From Methylobacterium oryzihabitans (lineage in GTDB: Bacteria > Pseudomonadota > Alphaproteobacteria > Rhizobiales > Beijerinckiaceae), in NCBI RefSeq assembly GCF_004004555.2, contig NZ_SACP01000015.1:96916-160915 (forward strand): DNA of 64,000 nt, given 5' to 3'. The notes beneath the pieces were generated by a model. It saw only the letters and a list, made by a program, of their open reading frames with translations. It did not search any database and was not told the DNA's origin. Of the stretch, positions 8,516 to 15,983 are shown in pieces. Position numbers and translations under genes: made by a program. Within the stretch, counting starts at the first letter, position 1. Every line of letters starts with the position of its first letter.

Positions 8516-9816
8516 GCCGCCGCCCGCTGCCGGCGCTGCTGCACGCCTACCATTACGGGCTGATCGCCGCCGAGCCGGCGCTCGCCGGGCTGCTCGCCTG
8601 GCGCCGGCGGCGCGGCAAGGAGGACCCGGGTCGGCTCGGCGAGCGCACCGGCCGTCCCGGCCGCCCGCGGCCCGCCGGCCCGCTGGTCTGGGCGCACGGC
8701 GCCAGCATCGGCGAGGCGCTGTCGCTGCTCGGCATCGTCGAGGGCCTGACCCGGCGCGGCTTCACGGTGCTGGTCACCTCCGGCACCCGGACCTCGGCCG
8801 AAATGCTGGCACCGCGGCTGCCGCGGGGCGCCCTGCACCAGTTCGTGCCCCTCGACGCGCCGCGCTACCTCGCCCGCTTCCTCGACCACTGGCGCCCGGA
8901 CTTCGCCGTGGTGGCCGAGTCCGAGATCTGGCCCAACACCATCATGGCGCTCGACCGGCGGGAGGTGCCGCTGATCCTGGTCAACGGGCGGATGTCGGAG
9001 CGCACCGCCCGGGGCTGGGCCCGCCTGCCCGGCGTCGCCGGGGCGCTGCTGTCGCGGATCGCGGTCTGTCTCGCCCAGACCGCCGAGGAGGCCGAGCGCT
9101 TCGCCCGGCTCGGGGCGCCGCGGGTCTCGGTCGGCGGCAACCTCAAGTTCGACGCCGCGCCGCCCCCGGCCGACCCGCAGGCCCTGGACCAGCTCGCCGG
9201 CCTCGTCGGCACCCGTCCGCTCTGGCTCGCCGCCAGCACCCATCCGGGCGAGGAGGCGGCCCTGTTCGCGGCGCACCGCAGCCTCGCCGGGCGGATCCCC
9301 GGCCTTCTCACCATCGTGGTGCCGCGCCATCCCGACCGCGGTGCCGGCATCGCCGAGCAGGCGGAGGCAGCCGGCCTGCGCCCGGCGCGCCGGGCGGCGG
9401 GCGGGCTGCCCGGCGAGCGGGTCGACGTCTACGTCGCCGACACCATCGGCGAACTCGGGCTGTTCTTCCGCCTCGCCCCGGTGGCGTTCATGGGCGGCTC
9501 GCTGGTGCCGCATGGCGGCCAGAACCCGATCGAGCCGGCCCGCCTCGGCTGCGCGGTGCTGTACGGCCCGCATGTCCGCAACTTCGCGTCGGTCTGCGCG
9601 GCGCTGGAGCGCGGCGGCGGCGCCCGCCGGGTCCGCGACGGCGCCGACCTCGCCCGCACGGTCGGCGAGCTTCTCGCCGACCCGGCCCGCGCGCGCGCGA
9701 TGGCGCAGGCGGGCGCCGAGGCGGTGGCGACCGGGGCCGGCGCGGTCGAGCGCGCGCTGGCGGCGATCGAGCCGTTCATCTGTCAGATGAAGCTCGCCGG
9801 GCGGTTCGGCGCGTGA
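8512..9816 (+). CDS. waaA: 3-deoxy-D-manno-octulosonic acid transferase (Kdo transferase)
   Basis: A GT-B transferase of 434 residues that attaches Kdo from CMP-Kdo to lipid IVA. Visible motifs are VWAHGASIGEALSLLG near the N-terminus, LVTSGTRTSAEML, VVAESEIWPNT, LVNGRMSERTARG, ASTHPGEE and the C-terminal FMGGSLVPHGGQNPIEPA. The N-terminal hydrophobic segment (LLHAYHYGLIAAEPALAGLL) fits a membrane anchor. It starts at a GTG overlapping the upstream stop. Its own TGA is the first three bases of a palindromic repeat at 9814-9853. Confidence 0.95.
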   Translation: MSRRPLPALLHAYHYGLIAAEPALAGLLAWRRRRGKEDPGRLGERTGRPGRPRPAGPLVWAHGASIGEALSLLGIVEGLTRRGFTVLVTSGTRTSAEMLAPRLPRGALHQFVPLDAPRYLARFLDHWRPDFAVVAESEIWPNTIMALDRREVPLILVNGRMSERTARGWARLPGVAGALLSRIAVCLAQTAEEAERFARLGAPRVSVGGNLKFDAAPPPADPQALDQLAGLVGTRPLWLAASTHPGEEAALFAAHRSLAGRIPGLLTIVVPRHPDRGAGIAEQAEAAGLRPARRAAGGLPGERVDVYVADTIGELGLFFRLAPVAFMGGSLVPHGGQNPIEPARLGCAVLYGPHVRNFASVCAALERGGGARRVRDGADLARTVGELLADPARARAMAQAGAEAVATGAGAVERALAAIEPFICQMKLAGRFGA

Positions 9817-9918
9817 TATGAAATCCGGAAGATCCCTTCCGGATTTCATATCACCAGCCCGCGCGGCGCTTGAGCGAAGCTGAAATCCGCATTGCGAAGC
9901 AATCAGTCGGATTTCGTA
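9814..9918. repeat. REP-like palindromic element between waaA and lpxK
   Basis: A perfect 18-bp inverted repeat with a 4-base loop (ATCC) spans 9814-9853; its arms begin TGATATGAAATCCGGAAG. It is followed at 9880-9917 by an imperfect second unit with outer arms TGAAATCCG and CGGATTTCG enclosing a small ATTGC-GAA-GCAAT hairpin. The first arm contains the waaA stop codon and the second ends at the lpxK start. A similar, more diverged fold is at 56890-56933. Confidence 0.85.
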
Positions 9919-10907
9919 TGAGCCTGCGCCCGCCCGGCTTCTGGTGGCACGACACCCCCGGCCCCGCCGCGCGCCTCCTCGCCCCCCTGGGCCGGCTCTA
10001 CGGCGGCCGCGTCGCCCGCCGCATGGGCCGTCCCGGCGTGATCGGTCCGGTGCCGGTGGTGTGCATCGGAAACTTCACCCTCGGCGGCGCCGGAAAGACC
10101 CCGACCGCCCTCGCGGTGGCGGCGATGCTGCGCGCGATGGGCCAGAACCCGGCCTTCCTCAGCCGGGGCTACGGCGGGCGCCTGCCCGGCCCGGTGGCGG
10201 TCGATCCGGCCCGGCACGGGCCCGACGCGGTCGGGGACGAGCCGCTGCTCCTCGCCCGGGCCGGGCCGGCGGTGGTCGCCCGCGACCGGGTGGCGGGGGC
10301 GGCCCTGTGCGCGGCGCTCGGCGCCGATGTCGTCGTGATGGACGACGGGTTGCAGAACCCGGCACTGCGCAAGGACCTCGTCCTCGCGGTCGTCGATGCC
10401 GCGACCGGCGCCGGCAACCGGCTGAGCTTTCCGGCCGGGCCGCTGCGGGCGCCGCTTCCCGCGCAATGGCCGCACGTCTCGGCGCTGGTGGTGATCGGCG
10501 ACGGCGAGCCCGGCGAGCGGCTGGCGCGGGAGGCGGCGGGCCGCGGCCTGCCGGTGCTGCGCGCCGCCCTGGTGCCCGACCTGGAGGCGGCTGCGGCCCT
10601 GCGCGGGCGCCCGGTGCTGGCTTTCGCGGGGATCGGCCGCCCGGAAAAATTCTTCGCGACGCTGGCGGAGGCCGGGGCGGACCTGCGGCGGACCCGCGCC
10701 TTCGCGGACCACCATCGCTTCACCGCGCCCGAGATCGCCGGCCTCGTGGCCGAGGCCCGGCGCGACGGGCTCGCTCTCGTCACCACCGAGAAGGACCGGG
10801 TGCGCCTGCCGGCGGATCTCGCCGTGGCGGCGCTGCCCGTCACCCTCGCCTTCGCCGAGCCGGACCGCCTGCGGGCGTGCCTGTCCGACTCAGCCCTGGG
10901 CGCCTGA
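9918..10907 (+). CDS. lpxK: tetraacyldisaccharide 4'-kinase
   Basis: A protein of 329 residues that phosphorylates the 4' position of the lipid A disaccharide at the inner membrane. VVCIGNFTLGGAGKTPTALA carries the P-loop, MDDGLQNP the second conserved motif and LVTTEKDRVRLP the C-terminal signature. I chose ATG 9918 (MSLRPPGFWW) because family members start this way. There is no clear Shine-Dalgarno sequence, since the upstream DNA is repeat. A TTG at 9870 would add 16 residues encoded by the repeat. It follows waaA in a lipid A cluster. Confidence 0.93.
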   Translation: MSLRPPGFWWHDTPGPAARLLAPLGRLYGGRVARRMGRPGVIGPVPVVCIGNFTLGGAGKTPTALAVAAMLRAMGQNPAFLSRGYGGRLPGPVAVDPARHGPDAVGDEPLLLARAGPAVVARDRVAGAALCAALGADVVVMDDGLQNPALRKDLVLAVVDAATGAGNRLSFPAGPLRAPLPAQWPHVSALVVIGDGEPGERLAREAAGRGLPVLRAALVPDLEAAAALRGRPVLAFAGIGRPEKFFATLAEAGADLRRTRAFADHHRFTAPEIAGLVAEARRDGLALVTTEKDRVRLPADLAVAALPVTLAFAEPDRLRACLSDSALGA

Positions 10908-11117
10908 TCCCTCGCGCAGGCGCACCATCACGGCCTCGGGATTGGCATAGGCCTCCTGGCGGGCGACGCTCCAGTAGCGCAGCTCGTCGAGGGGAATCTC
11001 GGCGCCGGTGACGCCGCAGCGCACGAACCGGCCCGGCCGCACCACCCGCAGGTTGCTGTCGCCGTACTCCACCACCGCCTCGCCGCCGTTGCCGCCCCGA
11101 TCGTAACGCCCGAGCAT
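10890..11117 (-). CDS. DUF2093 domain protein
   Basis: A protein of 75 residues with the DUF2093 hallmarks: a central VVRPGRFVRCGVTGAEIPLD followed by ELRYWSVARQEAYA. Function is unknown; the family is nearly confined to alphaproteobacteria and is commonly found beside lpxK, as here. I chose the ATG at 11117 (MLGRYDRGG); upstream codons give an arginine-rich leader with no family resemblance. The 3' end overlaps the convergent lpxK by 18 bp. Confidence 0.88.
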   Translation of the reverse strand: MLGRYDRGGNGGEAVVEYGDSNLRVVRPGRFVRCGVTGAEIPLDELRYWSVARQEAYANPEAVMVRLREGSGAQG

Positions 11118-11182
11118 CGCTCCACCCCGTCGCCGCTGTCGTGCGGCCGGTCTACGGGCCCGGTGCCGGCTTGTCGACACGG

Positions 11183-11572
11183 CCTTGCGGGCGACGCTTG
11201 ATGCCGGGCGCGAGGAGTGGGAGCCAAGGCCGCTGGCGACACTGCGTGTCGCGCACCGCCACCGGCGCCTGAGAGACTGTTCGCGTCGCTATCCACAGTG
11301 TTGACCGCGCGAAGCACCCTTTCCCGGACGACTAGAGCGTCAGCGGAAGGAGATCCGGGATCCAGACGTCAGATGTGCCGCGGAGCGGCTCCGTGTGCCA
11401 GCACTGTCGATGGGCAATGACGCTTCGCGACTTCTTGTGCTGGATCCCGGGTCGCATTCCGCTGACGCTGCATACGCCCGGGAGAGGGGCGGTTGTTCTT
11501 TCGATCGGGAGTCAAACACTCTCCGAGGCCAAGCAGGAAGCAAGGGACACCGCTCTGAAGCGATGGCCCTGG
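11183..11572 (+). mobile_element. family 2 repeat, copy 3: deleted and interrupted
   Basis: 11183-11271 and 11523-11572 together match the intact family 2 copy at 23299 in the same orientation. Shared blocks are GGGCGACGCTTGATG, GGCGACACTGCGTGTCGCGC, the CCGGCGCCTGAG block, then GCCAAGC and the terminal hairpin ending GCGATGGCCCT. About 70 bp of the middle and the 5' terminus are missing. The match is broken at 11271/11523 by a family 1 element. With that element, this fills most of the 525-bp gap between DUF2093 and cdd. Confidence 0.7.
11272..11522 (-). repeat. family 1 repeat, copy A
   Basis: About 251 bp with terminal inverted repeats like AGAGNNTGTTTGA and a large internal hairpin. Its arms contain CCCGGACGACT, then GGAGATCCGGGATCCAG on the left and CTGGATCCCGG on the right. 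It is the reverse complement of copy B (38544-38796) in both flanks and core. The right arm is more diverged (GGTCGCATTCCGC) than in the other copies. It lies inside a family 2 repeat. Confidence 0.8.
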
Positions 11573-11642
11573 CTGCGACAGGGCTCGACAGGCCACGAGC
11601 GAGGCCGCACAGTCCGGTGATGATCCCGCACCCGGTCCCGGC

Positions 11643-12041
11643 ATGACCGTCCTCGATTCGCTGCTCGACGCGGCGCGCGCCGCCCAGGCCCGCGCCCACG
11701 CGCCCTATTCCCGGTTCCGGGTCGGCAGCGCGATCCTGGACGAGGCCGGGGCGGTCCATGCCGGCTGCAACGTCGAGAATGCCGCCTACCCGGTCGGCAC
11801 CTGCGCCGAGGCCGGGGCGATCGCCGCGATGGTCGCGGCGGGCGGGCGCCGGATCGCCGCGATCCTGGTCCTCGGCGACGGCGACGCCCTGGTGACGCCC
11901 TGCGGCGCCTGCCGCCAGCGCATCCGCGAATTCGCCGCGCCGGACACGCCGGTCCACGTCGCCGGCCCCGGCGGACTGCGCCGCAGTTTCACCCTCGACG
12001 AACTGCTGCCGGCCTCGTTCGGCCCGGACAACCTCGCGTGA
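11643..12041 (+). CDS. cdd: cytidine deaminase
   Basis: A protein of 132 residues, the size of the homotetrameric class, that deaminates cytidine and deoxycytidine to the uridine forms. NVENAAYPVGTCAEAGAIAAM carries the first zinc cysteine and the catalytic glutamate; in this class the usual C-A-E is preserved as TCAEAGA. TPCGACRQRIREF supplies the other two zinc cysteines. It begins a nucleoside salvage operon and overlaps the next gene by four bases. Confidence 0.95.
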   Translation: MTVLDSLLDAARAAQARAHAPYSRFRVGSAILDEAGAVHAGCNVENAAYPVGTCAEAGAIAAMVAAGGRRIAAILVLGDGDALVTPCGACRQRIREFAAPDTPVHVAGPGGLRRSFTLDELLPASFGPDNLA

Positions 12042-12874
12042 GCGCGCCCGACGATCCCCGCGTCGTCGCGGCGGCGGCCGTTCTGCGGGCGCGCGGCGTC
12101 GAAGGGCCTTTCGCCCTCGCGCTCGTCGCCGGCACCGGGCTCGGCGGCCTCGCCGAGGCGATCGAGGCGCCCCGCATCGTCCCCTACGGCGAAATCCCGC
12201 ATTTTCCGGCGGCGGGCGTGTCGGGCCATGCCGGCCGCCTCGTCGCCGGGCACCTCGCCGGGCGGCCGGTGCTGCTGTTCCAGGGCCGCGCCCACGCCTA
12301 CGAGCACGGCGACGCGGCGGCGATGCGGGTGCCGCTCGGGGTGGTGCGGGCGCTCGGCGCGCCGCCGCTGCTCCTCACCAACGCCGCCGGCTCGATGCTG
12401 CCGGCGGCGGGTCCCGGCAGCCTCGCGCTCATCACCGACCACATCAACCTGTCGGGCCTCAACCCGCTGATCGGCGAGCCGTCCGACGCCCGCTTCGTGC
12501 CGATGCGCGACGCCTACGACCCGGCCCTGCGCACCGCCCTGGCGGCGGCGGCCGGGCGAAGCGGCGTCGTCCTGCACGAGGGCGTCTATGCGTGGTTCTC
12601 GGGGCCGAGCTTCGAGACCCCGGCCGAGGTGCGGATGGCGCATCGGCTGGGCGCCGACCTCGTCGGCATGTCGACGGCGCCGGAGGTGATCCTGGCTCGC
12701 TTCCTCGGCCTGCGGGTCGCGGCCCTGTCCCTCGTCACCAACCACGCCGAGGGGTTTTCCGACGGCACCCCGAGCCACGGCGAGACGCAGCGCGTCGCCG
12801 CCCTGGCGGCGCAGGACGTCGCCCGCCTCCTCGCCGCCCTCCTGGCCGATCCCGGCTTCGCCCCCAGCCCGTGA
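12038..12874 (+). CDS. purine-nucleoside phosphorylase (class I, trimeric type)
   Basis: A protein of 278 residues that splits purine (deoxy)nucleosides with phosphate into base and (deoxy)ribose-1-phosphate. Motifs are [55 protein letters not shown] and a C-terminal LVTNHAEGF. It belongs to the PunA/XapA-type class rather than the hexameric DeoD class. It starts at a GTG overlapping the cdd stop, and its TGA overlaps the start of the small frame that follows. Confidence 0.92.
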   Translation: MSAPDDPRVVAAAAVLRARGVEGPFALALVAGTGLGGLAEAIEAPRIVPYGEIPHFPAAGVSGHAGRLVAGHLAGRPVLLFQGRAHAYEHGDAAAMRVPLGVVRALGAPPLLLTNAAGSMLPAAGPGSLALITDHINLSGLNPLIGEPSDARFVPMRDAYDPALRTALAAAAGRSGVVLHEGVYAWFSGPSFETPAEVRMAHRLGADLVGMSTAPEVILARFLGLRVAALSLVTNHAEGFSDGTPSHGETQRVAALAAQDVARLLAALLADPGFAPSP

Positions 12875-13041
12875 TGTCCCCCGCCTCCCTCGCCGCGGCC
12901 GCCCGCCGGGCCCTGCCGCTCCGCGCCCCCGCCGGCCGGGCGATGGGGCCGGACCGGGCCGCGCCCGCCACCGTCCGCCTCGGCGCGAGCAGCCTGCACG
13001 CCGCCCTGCTGGCGGCCCTCGACACCGGAGACCCCGCATGA
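12874..13041 (+). pseudogene. deoC (deoxyribose-phosphate aldolase) remnant, internally deleted
   Basis: A 55-residue frame exactly fills the space between purine-nucleoside phosphorylase and deoA, with overlaps at both ends. Its last third, [18 protein letters not shown], matches the usual DeoC C-terminus (xRFGASSLLxxLL). The N-terminus [11 protein letters not shown] is compatible with a DeoC start. The whole TIM-barrel core with the Schiff-base lysine is missing. I infer an in-frame deletion of deoC in an operon where it is expected. A short unrelated peptide cannot be excluded. Confidence 0.6.
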
Positions 13042-14351
13042 TGCCGCTGCCGCAGGAGACGATCCGGGCCAAGCGCGACGGCGCCGAGCTGGCGCCCGAG
13101 ACGATCGCCGACTTCATCGCCGGCCTCACCGACGGGCGGGTCACCGAGGGGCAGGTGGCGGCCTTCGCGATGGCGGTGTTCTTCCGCGGCCTGTCGCTGC
13201 CCGAGCGGGTGGCGCTGACCCGGGCGATGGCGGAATCCGGCGCGATGCTCGCGTGGGACCTGCCCGGCCCGGTGCTCGACAAGCACTCGACCGGTGGCAT
13301 CGGCGACACCGTGAGCCTGCCGCTCGCCCCCCTGGTGGCTGCCTGCGGCGGCTACGTGCCGATGATCTCCGGCCGCGGCCTCGGCCATACCGGCGGCACC
13401 TTCGACAAGCTCGACAGCATTCCGGGCTACCGCACCACGCCGGGCCTCGACGAGTTCCGGGCCGTCACCCGATCGGTCGGTTGCGCCATCATCGGGCAGA
13501 CCGCCGACCTCGCCCCGGCCGACCGCCGCCTCTACGCGATCCGGGACGTGACCGGCACGGTCGAATCCCTCGACCTGCTCACCTCGTCGATCCTGTCGAA
13601 GAAGCTCGCCGCCGGGCTCGGCGGCCTCGTGATGGACGTCAAGTGCGGTTCGGGCGCGTTCATGACGCAGCGCGAGGGCGCCCGGGCGCTCGCCGACAGC
13701 CTCGTCACGGTGGCGAACGGCGCCGGGTTGCCGACCCGGGCGCTGCTCACCGACATGGACCAGCCGCTCGCCTCGGCCGCCGGCAACGCCGTCGAGGTGG
13801 TCTACGCCATCGACTACCTCACGGGCGCCCGGCGCGAGCCGCGCTTCCACGCCGTCACGACGGCGCTGGCCGCCGAGATGCTGGTGCTCGGCAGGCTGAG
13901 CCCCGACGCGACCGACGCCGCCGCGCGGGTCGAGGACGCCCTCGCCTCCGGCCGGGCGGCCGAGATTTTTTCACGGATGGTCGCCGCCCTCGGTGGCCCC
14001 TCCGACCTGATCGAGGCGCCGGAACGCCACCTCGCGGCCGCACCGGTGGTCTGCGACGTGCCGGCGCCGCGCTCCGGCACCGTTGCGGGAATCGCGACGC
14101 GCGACCTCGGTCTGGCGGTGATCGGCCTCGGCGGCGGCCGCACCCGGCCGCAGGACGGCATCGACCACGCGGTCGGGCTCACCGGCCTCGCGTCCCTCGG
14201 CGCCGCGGTCGGGCCCGGCGCGCCCCTCGCCCGGGTCCATGCCCGCGAGGAGGCAGCGGCGCAGGCGGCGGTCGCGGCGGTGCAGGCGGCCTACCGGATC
14301 GGCGACGCGGCGGTGGCACCCTCGCCGGAGGTGCTGGAGCGGGTCGGGTAG
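13038..14351 (+). CDS. deoA: thymidine phosphorylase
   Basis: A protein of 437 residues, full length for the family, converting thymidine or deoxyuridine plus phosphate to base and deoxyribose-1-phosphate. [20 protein letters not shown] is the conserved phosphate-binding signature. [39 protein letters not shown] and GSGAFM complete the active site. The ATG overlaps the stop of the deoC remnant (ATGA). With cdd and the purine phosphorylase it feeds deoxyribose-1-phosphate to DeoB, which is encoded separately at 59678-60907. Confidence 0.96.
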   Translation: MMPLPQETIRAKRDGAELAPETIADFIAGLTDGRVTEGQVAAFAMAVFFRGLSLPERVALTRAMAESGAMLAWDLPGPVLDKHSTGGIGDTVSLPLAPLVAACGGYVPMISGRGLGHTGGTFDKLDSIPGYRTTPGLDEFRAVTRSVGCAIIGQTADLAPADRRLYAIRDVTGTVESLDLLTSSILSKKLAAGLGGLVMDVKCGSGAFMTQREGARALADSLVTVANGAGLPTRALLTDMDQPLASAAGNAVEVVYAIDYLTGARREPRFHAVTTALAAEMLVLGRLSPDATDAAARVEDALASGRAAEIFSRMVAALGGPSDLIEAPERHLAAAPVVCDVPAPRSGTVAGIATRDLGLAVIGLGGGRTRPQDGIDHAVGLTGLASLGAAVGPGAPLARVHAREEAAAQAAVAAVQAAYRIGDAAVAPSPEVLERVG

Positions 14352-14357
14352 CGCGCC

Positions 14358-14921
14358 GTGATCCGCACGCCCCGCCTGCACCTGCGCCCCTGGCGCGAGG
14401 ACGACAAGCCGGCGGCCGCCGCGCTCCTCAACACGCCCGCCGCGACGGTGCATCTCGACGGGGTGAAGGATCGGCAGACCTTCGAGGCGATGATCGACGC
14501 CCACAGGGCGATGCAGGCCCGGCACGGGCTGTCGTTCTGGGCGGTCGAGAGCCTGGAGGACCGGGCTCTGGCCGGCCTGTGCGGCCTGCGCCTCGGCGGC
14601 CATCCCGGCACCGGGGTCGCGGACGAACTGGAGATCGGCTGGCGCTTCGGCGAGGCTTTCTGGGGCCGCGGCCTCGCCCGCGAGGCGGCCGCGGCCTGCC
14701 TGCGCTGGGGATGGGCGAACACCACGCGCCCGCGCATCAGCGCCTGGACGGTGCCGGCCAATCGCGCGTCGTGGGGGCTGATGGTCCGCCTCGGCATGGT
14801 GCGCCGGCCGGACCTCGATTTCGACCACCCGCGGTTTCCGGACGGGCACCCGTTGCGGCGGCATGTCGTTTATGTGGCGGAGCGCCCGGTGGATCCGGTG
14901 GTTCCAGCCCGACCGGCTTGA
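14358..14921 (+). CDS. GNAT family N-acetyltransferase (RimJ/RimL type)
   Basis: A protein of 187 residues starting at GTG 14358 with TPRLHLRPWREDD, the standard RimJ/RimL-like opening. The acetyl-CoA binding region is ELEIGWRFGEAFWGRGLARE near residues 92-112, and PANRASWGLMVRLGM is the C-terminal motif. The substrate is unknown; relatives modify ribosomal proteins or small molecules. It lies six bases after deoA and may be co-transcribed. Confidence 0.88.
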   Translation: MIRTPRLHLRPWREDDKPAAAALLNTPAATVHLDGVKDRQTFEAMIDAHRAMQARHGLSFWAVESLEDRALAGLCGLRLGGHPGTGVADELEIGWRFGEAFWGRGLAREAAAACLRWGWANTTRPRISAWTVPANRASWGLMVRLGMVRRPDLDFDHPRFPDGHPLRRHVVYVAERPVDPVVPARPA

Positions 14922-14967
14922 TCGTGCGGAAGACCACGGGCGGGGGCCGCCAGCGCGCCGTTTACGC

Positions 14968-15906
14968 CTAATCTCTCGACGAGTCCGCGACGGTCGCCAC
15001 GCCTTCGCTCGCCCCCTCCCGACCGGCGGACGACACGAGCCACGCCGCCATGCGCGCGGCTGTTCCATCATGGAGGTCGTGCCAGCGCGCGACCTGCGAC
15101 TTGGTGCAGGCGAACGCCTCGTTCTCTCCCGCCAGCCTGACCAGGCGTCGCTGGCGCAGGGCGTCGGCGACGAGGAGGGAGCGCGCCAGGGCCACGCCGT
15201 TGCCGTCCATCGCCGCCTGGAGCGAACTGCCGATGTCGCGAAAGCGCATGGCTTCCCGCCCGGGCGCCCGCCACGTCGCCCAGGACCATTCCCGCCCGGT
15301 CTCCTCGCCGCGACGCCCCTTCGCGAGCAGCGGCAGCGTCCGCCAGTCCGACCCCGGGCGCATCGTCCGCAACAGCGTCGGCGAGGCGACCGGAAAGACG
15401 TGTTCGACCGGGAACGTCACCTCGCCCGCGCCGGCGGTGCCGCTCTCCTGCGGCAGCCAGAGGAGCGACAGGTCGACCTCCGACCGTGCGGCCTCGGCCG
15501 TCGTGTCCCAGGTGACGACGTCGATCACCAGATCCGGAAAGGCTTCGCACAGGGCGGGAAGGCGCGGCGAGAGCCACCACGCCAGCAGCGACGTGCCGAG
15601 ACCGAGCCGGAAGCCGCGCGGCTCCGGCGAGGCGGCGATCCGCCGGCGCATCCCAGCCAGCGTGCCGAGCAGCGGAGCGAGCTCGCGGGCGAGCCGCGTG
15701 CCGGCTTCGGTCGCGCGCAGGCCGGGGTTCAGCCGTTCGAGCAGGGCGGCGCCGAAGAACTCCTCCAGCGCCCGGATCCGGTGGCTGACGGCACTCTGCG
15801 TCAGGCCGAGTTCGTCGCCCGCCAGCGTCATGCTGCCGTGCCGCAGCGTCGCGTCGAAGGCCAGCAGGCCGGCGAAGGGTGGCATCCGGGACGGGGTGAG
15901 GGCCAT
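14968..15906 (-). CDS. LysR family transcriptional regulator (GcvA-like)
   Basis: A protein of 312 residues. The N-terminal winged helix-turn-helix is clear (LLAFDATLRHGSMTLAGDEL then TQSAVSHRIRALEEFFG, about 15-50). The C-terminal effector domain resembles GcvA/AmpR-type regulators. It is divergent from the MFS exporter at 15984 with a 77-bp spacer containing a LysR-type palindrome, so it most likely controls the exporter and itself. The effector is unknown. Confidence 0.9.
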   Translation of the reverse strand: MALTPSRMPPFAGLLAFDATLRHGSMTLAGDELGLTQSAVSHRIRALEEFFGAALLERLNPGLRATEAGTRLARELAPLLGTLAGMRRRIAASPEPRGFRLGLGTSLLAWWLSPRLPALCEAFPDLVIDVVTWDTTAEAARSEVDLSLLWLPQESGTAGAGEVTFPVEHVFPVASPTLLRTMRPGSDWRTLPLLAKGRRGEETGREWSWATWRAPGREAMRFRDIGSSLQAAMDGNGVALARSLLVADALRQRRLVRLAGENEAFACTKSQVARWHDLHDGTAARMAAWLVSSAGREGASEGVATVADSSRD

Positions 15907-15909
15907 GCC

Positions 15910-15928
15910 GCATGAAATCCCGTCATGC
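15910..15928. promoter_or_regulatory. LysR-type operator palindrome
   Basis: GCATGAAATCCCGTCATGC is a perfect 6-bp inverted repeat around a 7-bp spacer and fits the T-N11-A rule (T15913, A15925). It lies four bases upstream of the LysR start and 56 bp upstream of the MFS gene, where an autoregulatory operator is expected. Assignment to this LysR protein is inferred from position. Confidence 0.55.
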
Positions 15929-15983
15929 GCCGCGGAGCAATGCTCATTTGCCGCGAGCCCGGCCGGCGGCCCATGGCTGTGGC

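Noticed and set aside
11272..11522. Family 1 repeats as a CRISPR-like or tRNA-like structure
   Set aside because: There are no regularly spaced short repeats and no cloverleaf. The structure is one long imperfect hairpin with terminal inverted repeats.
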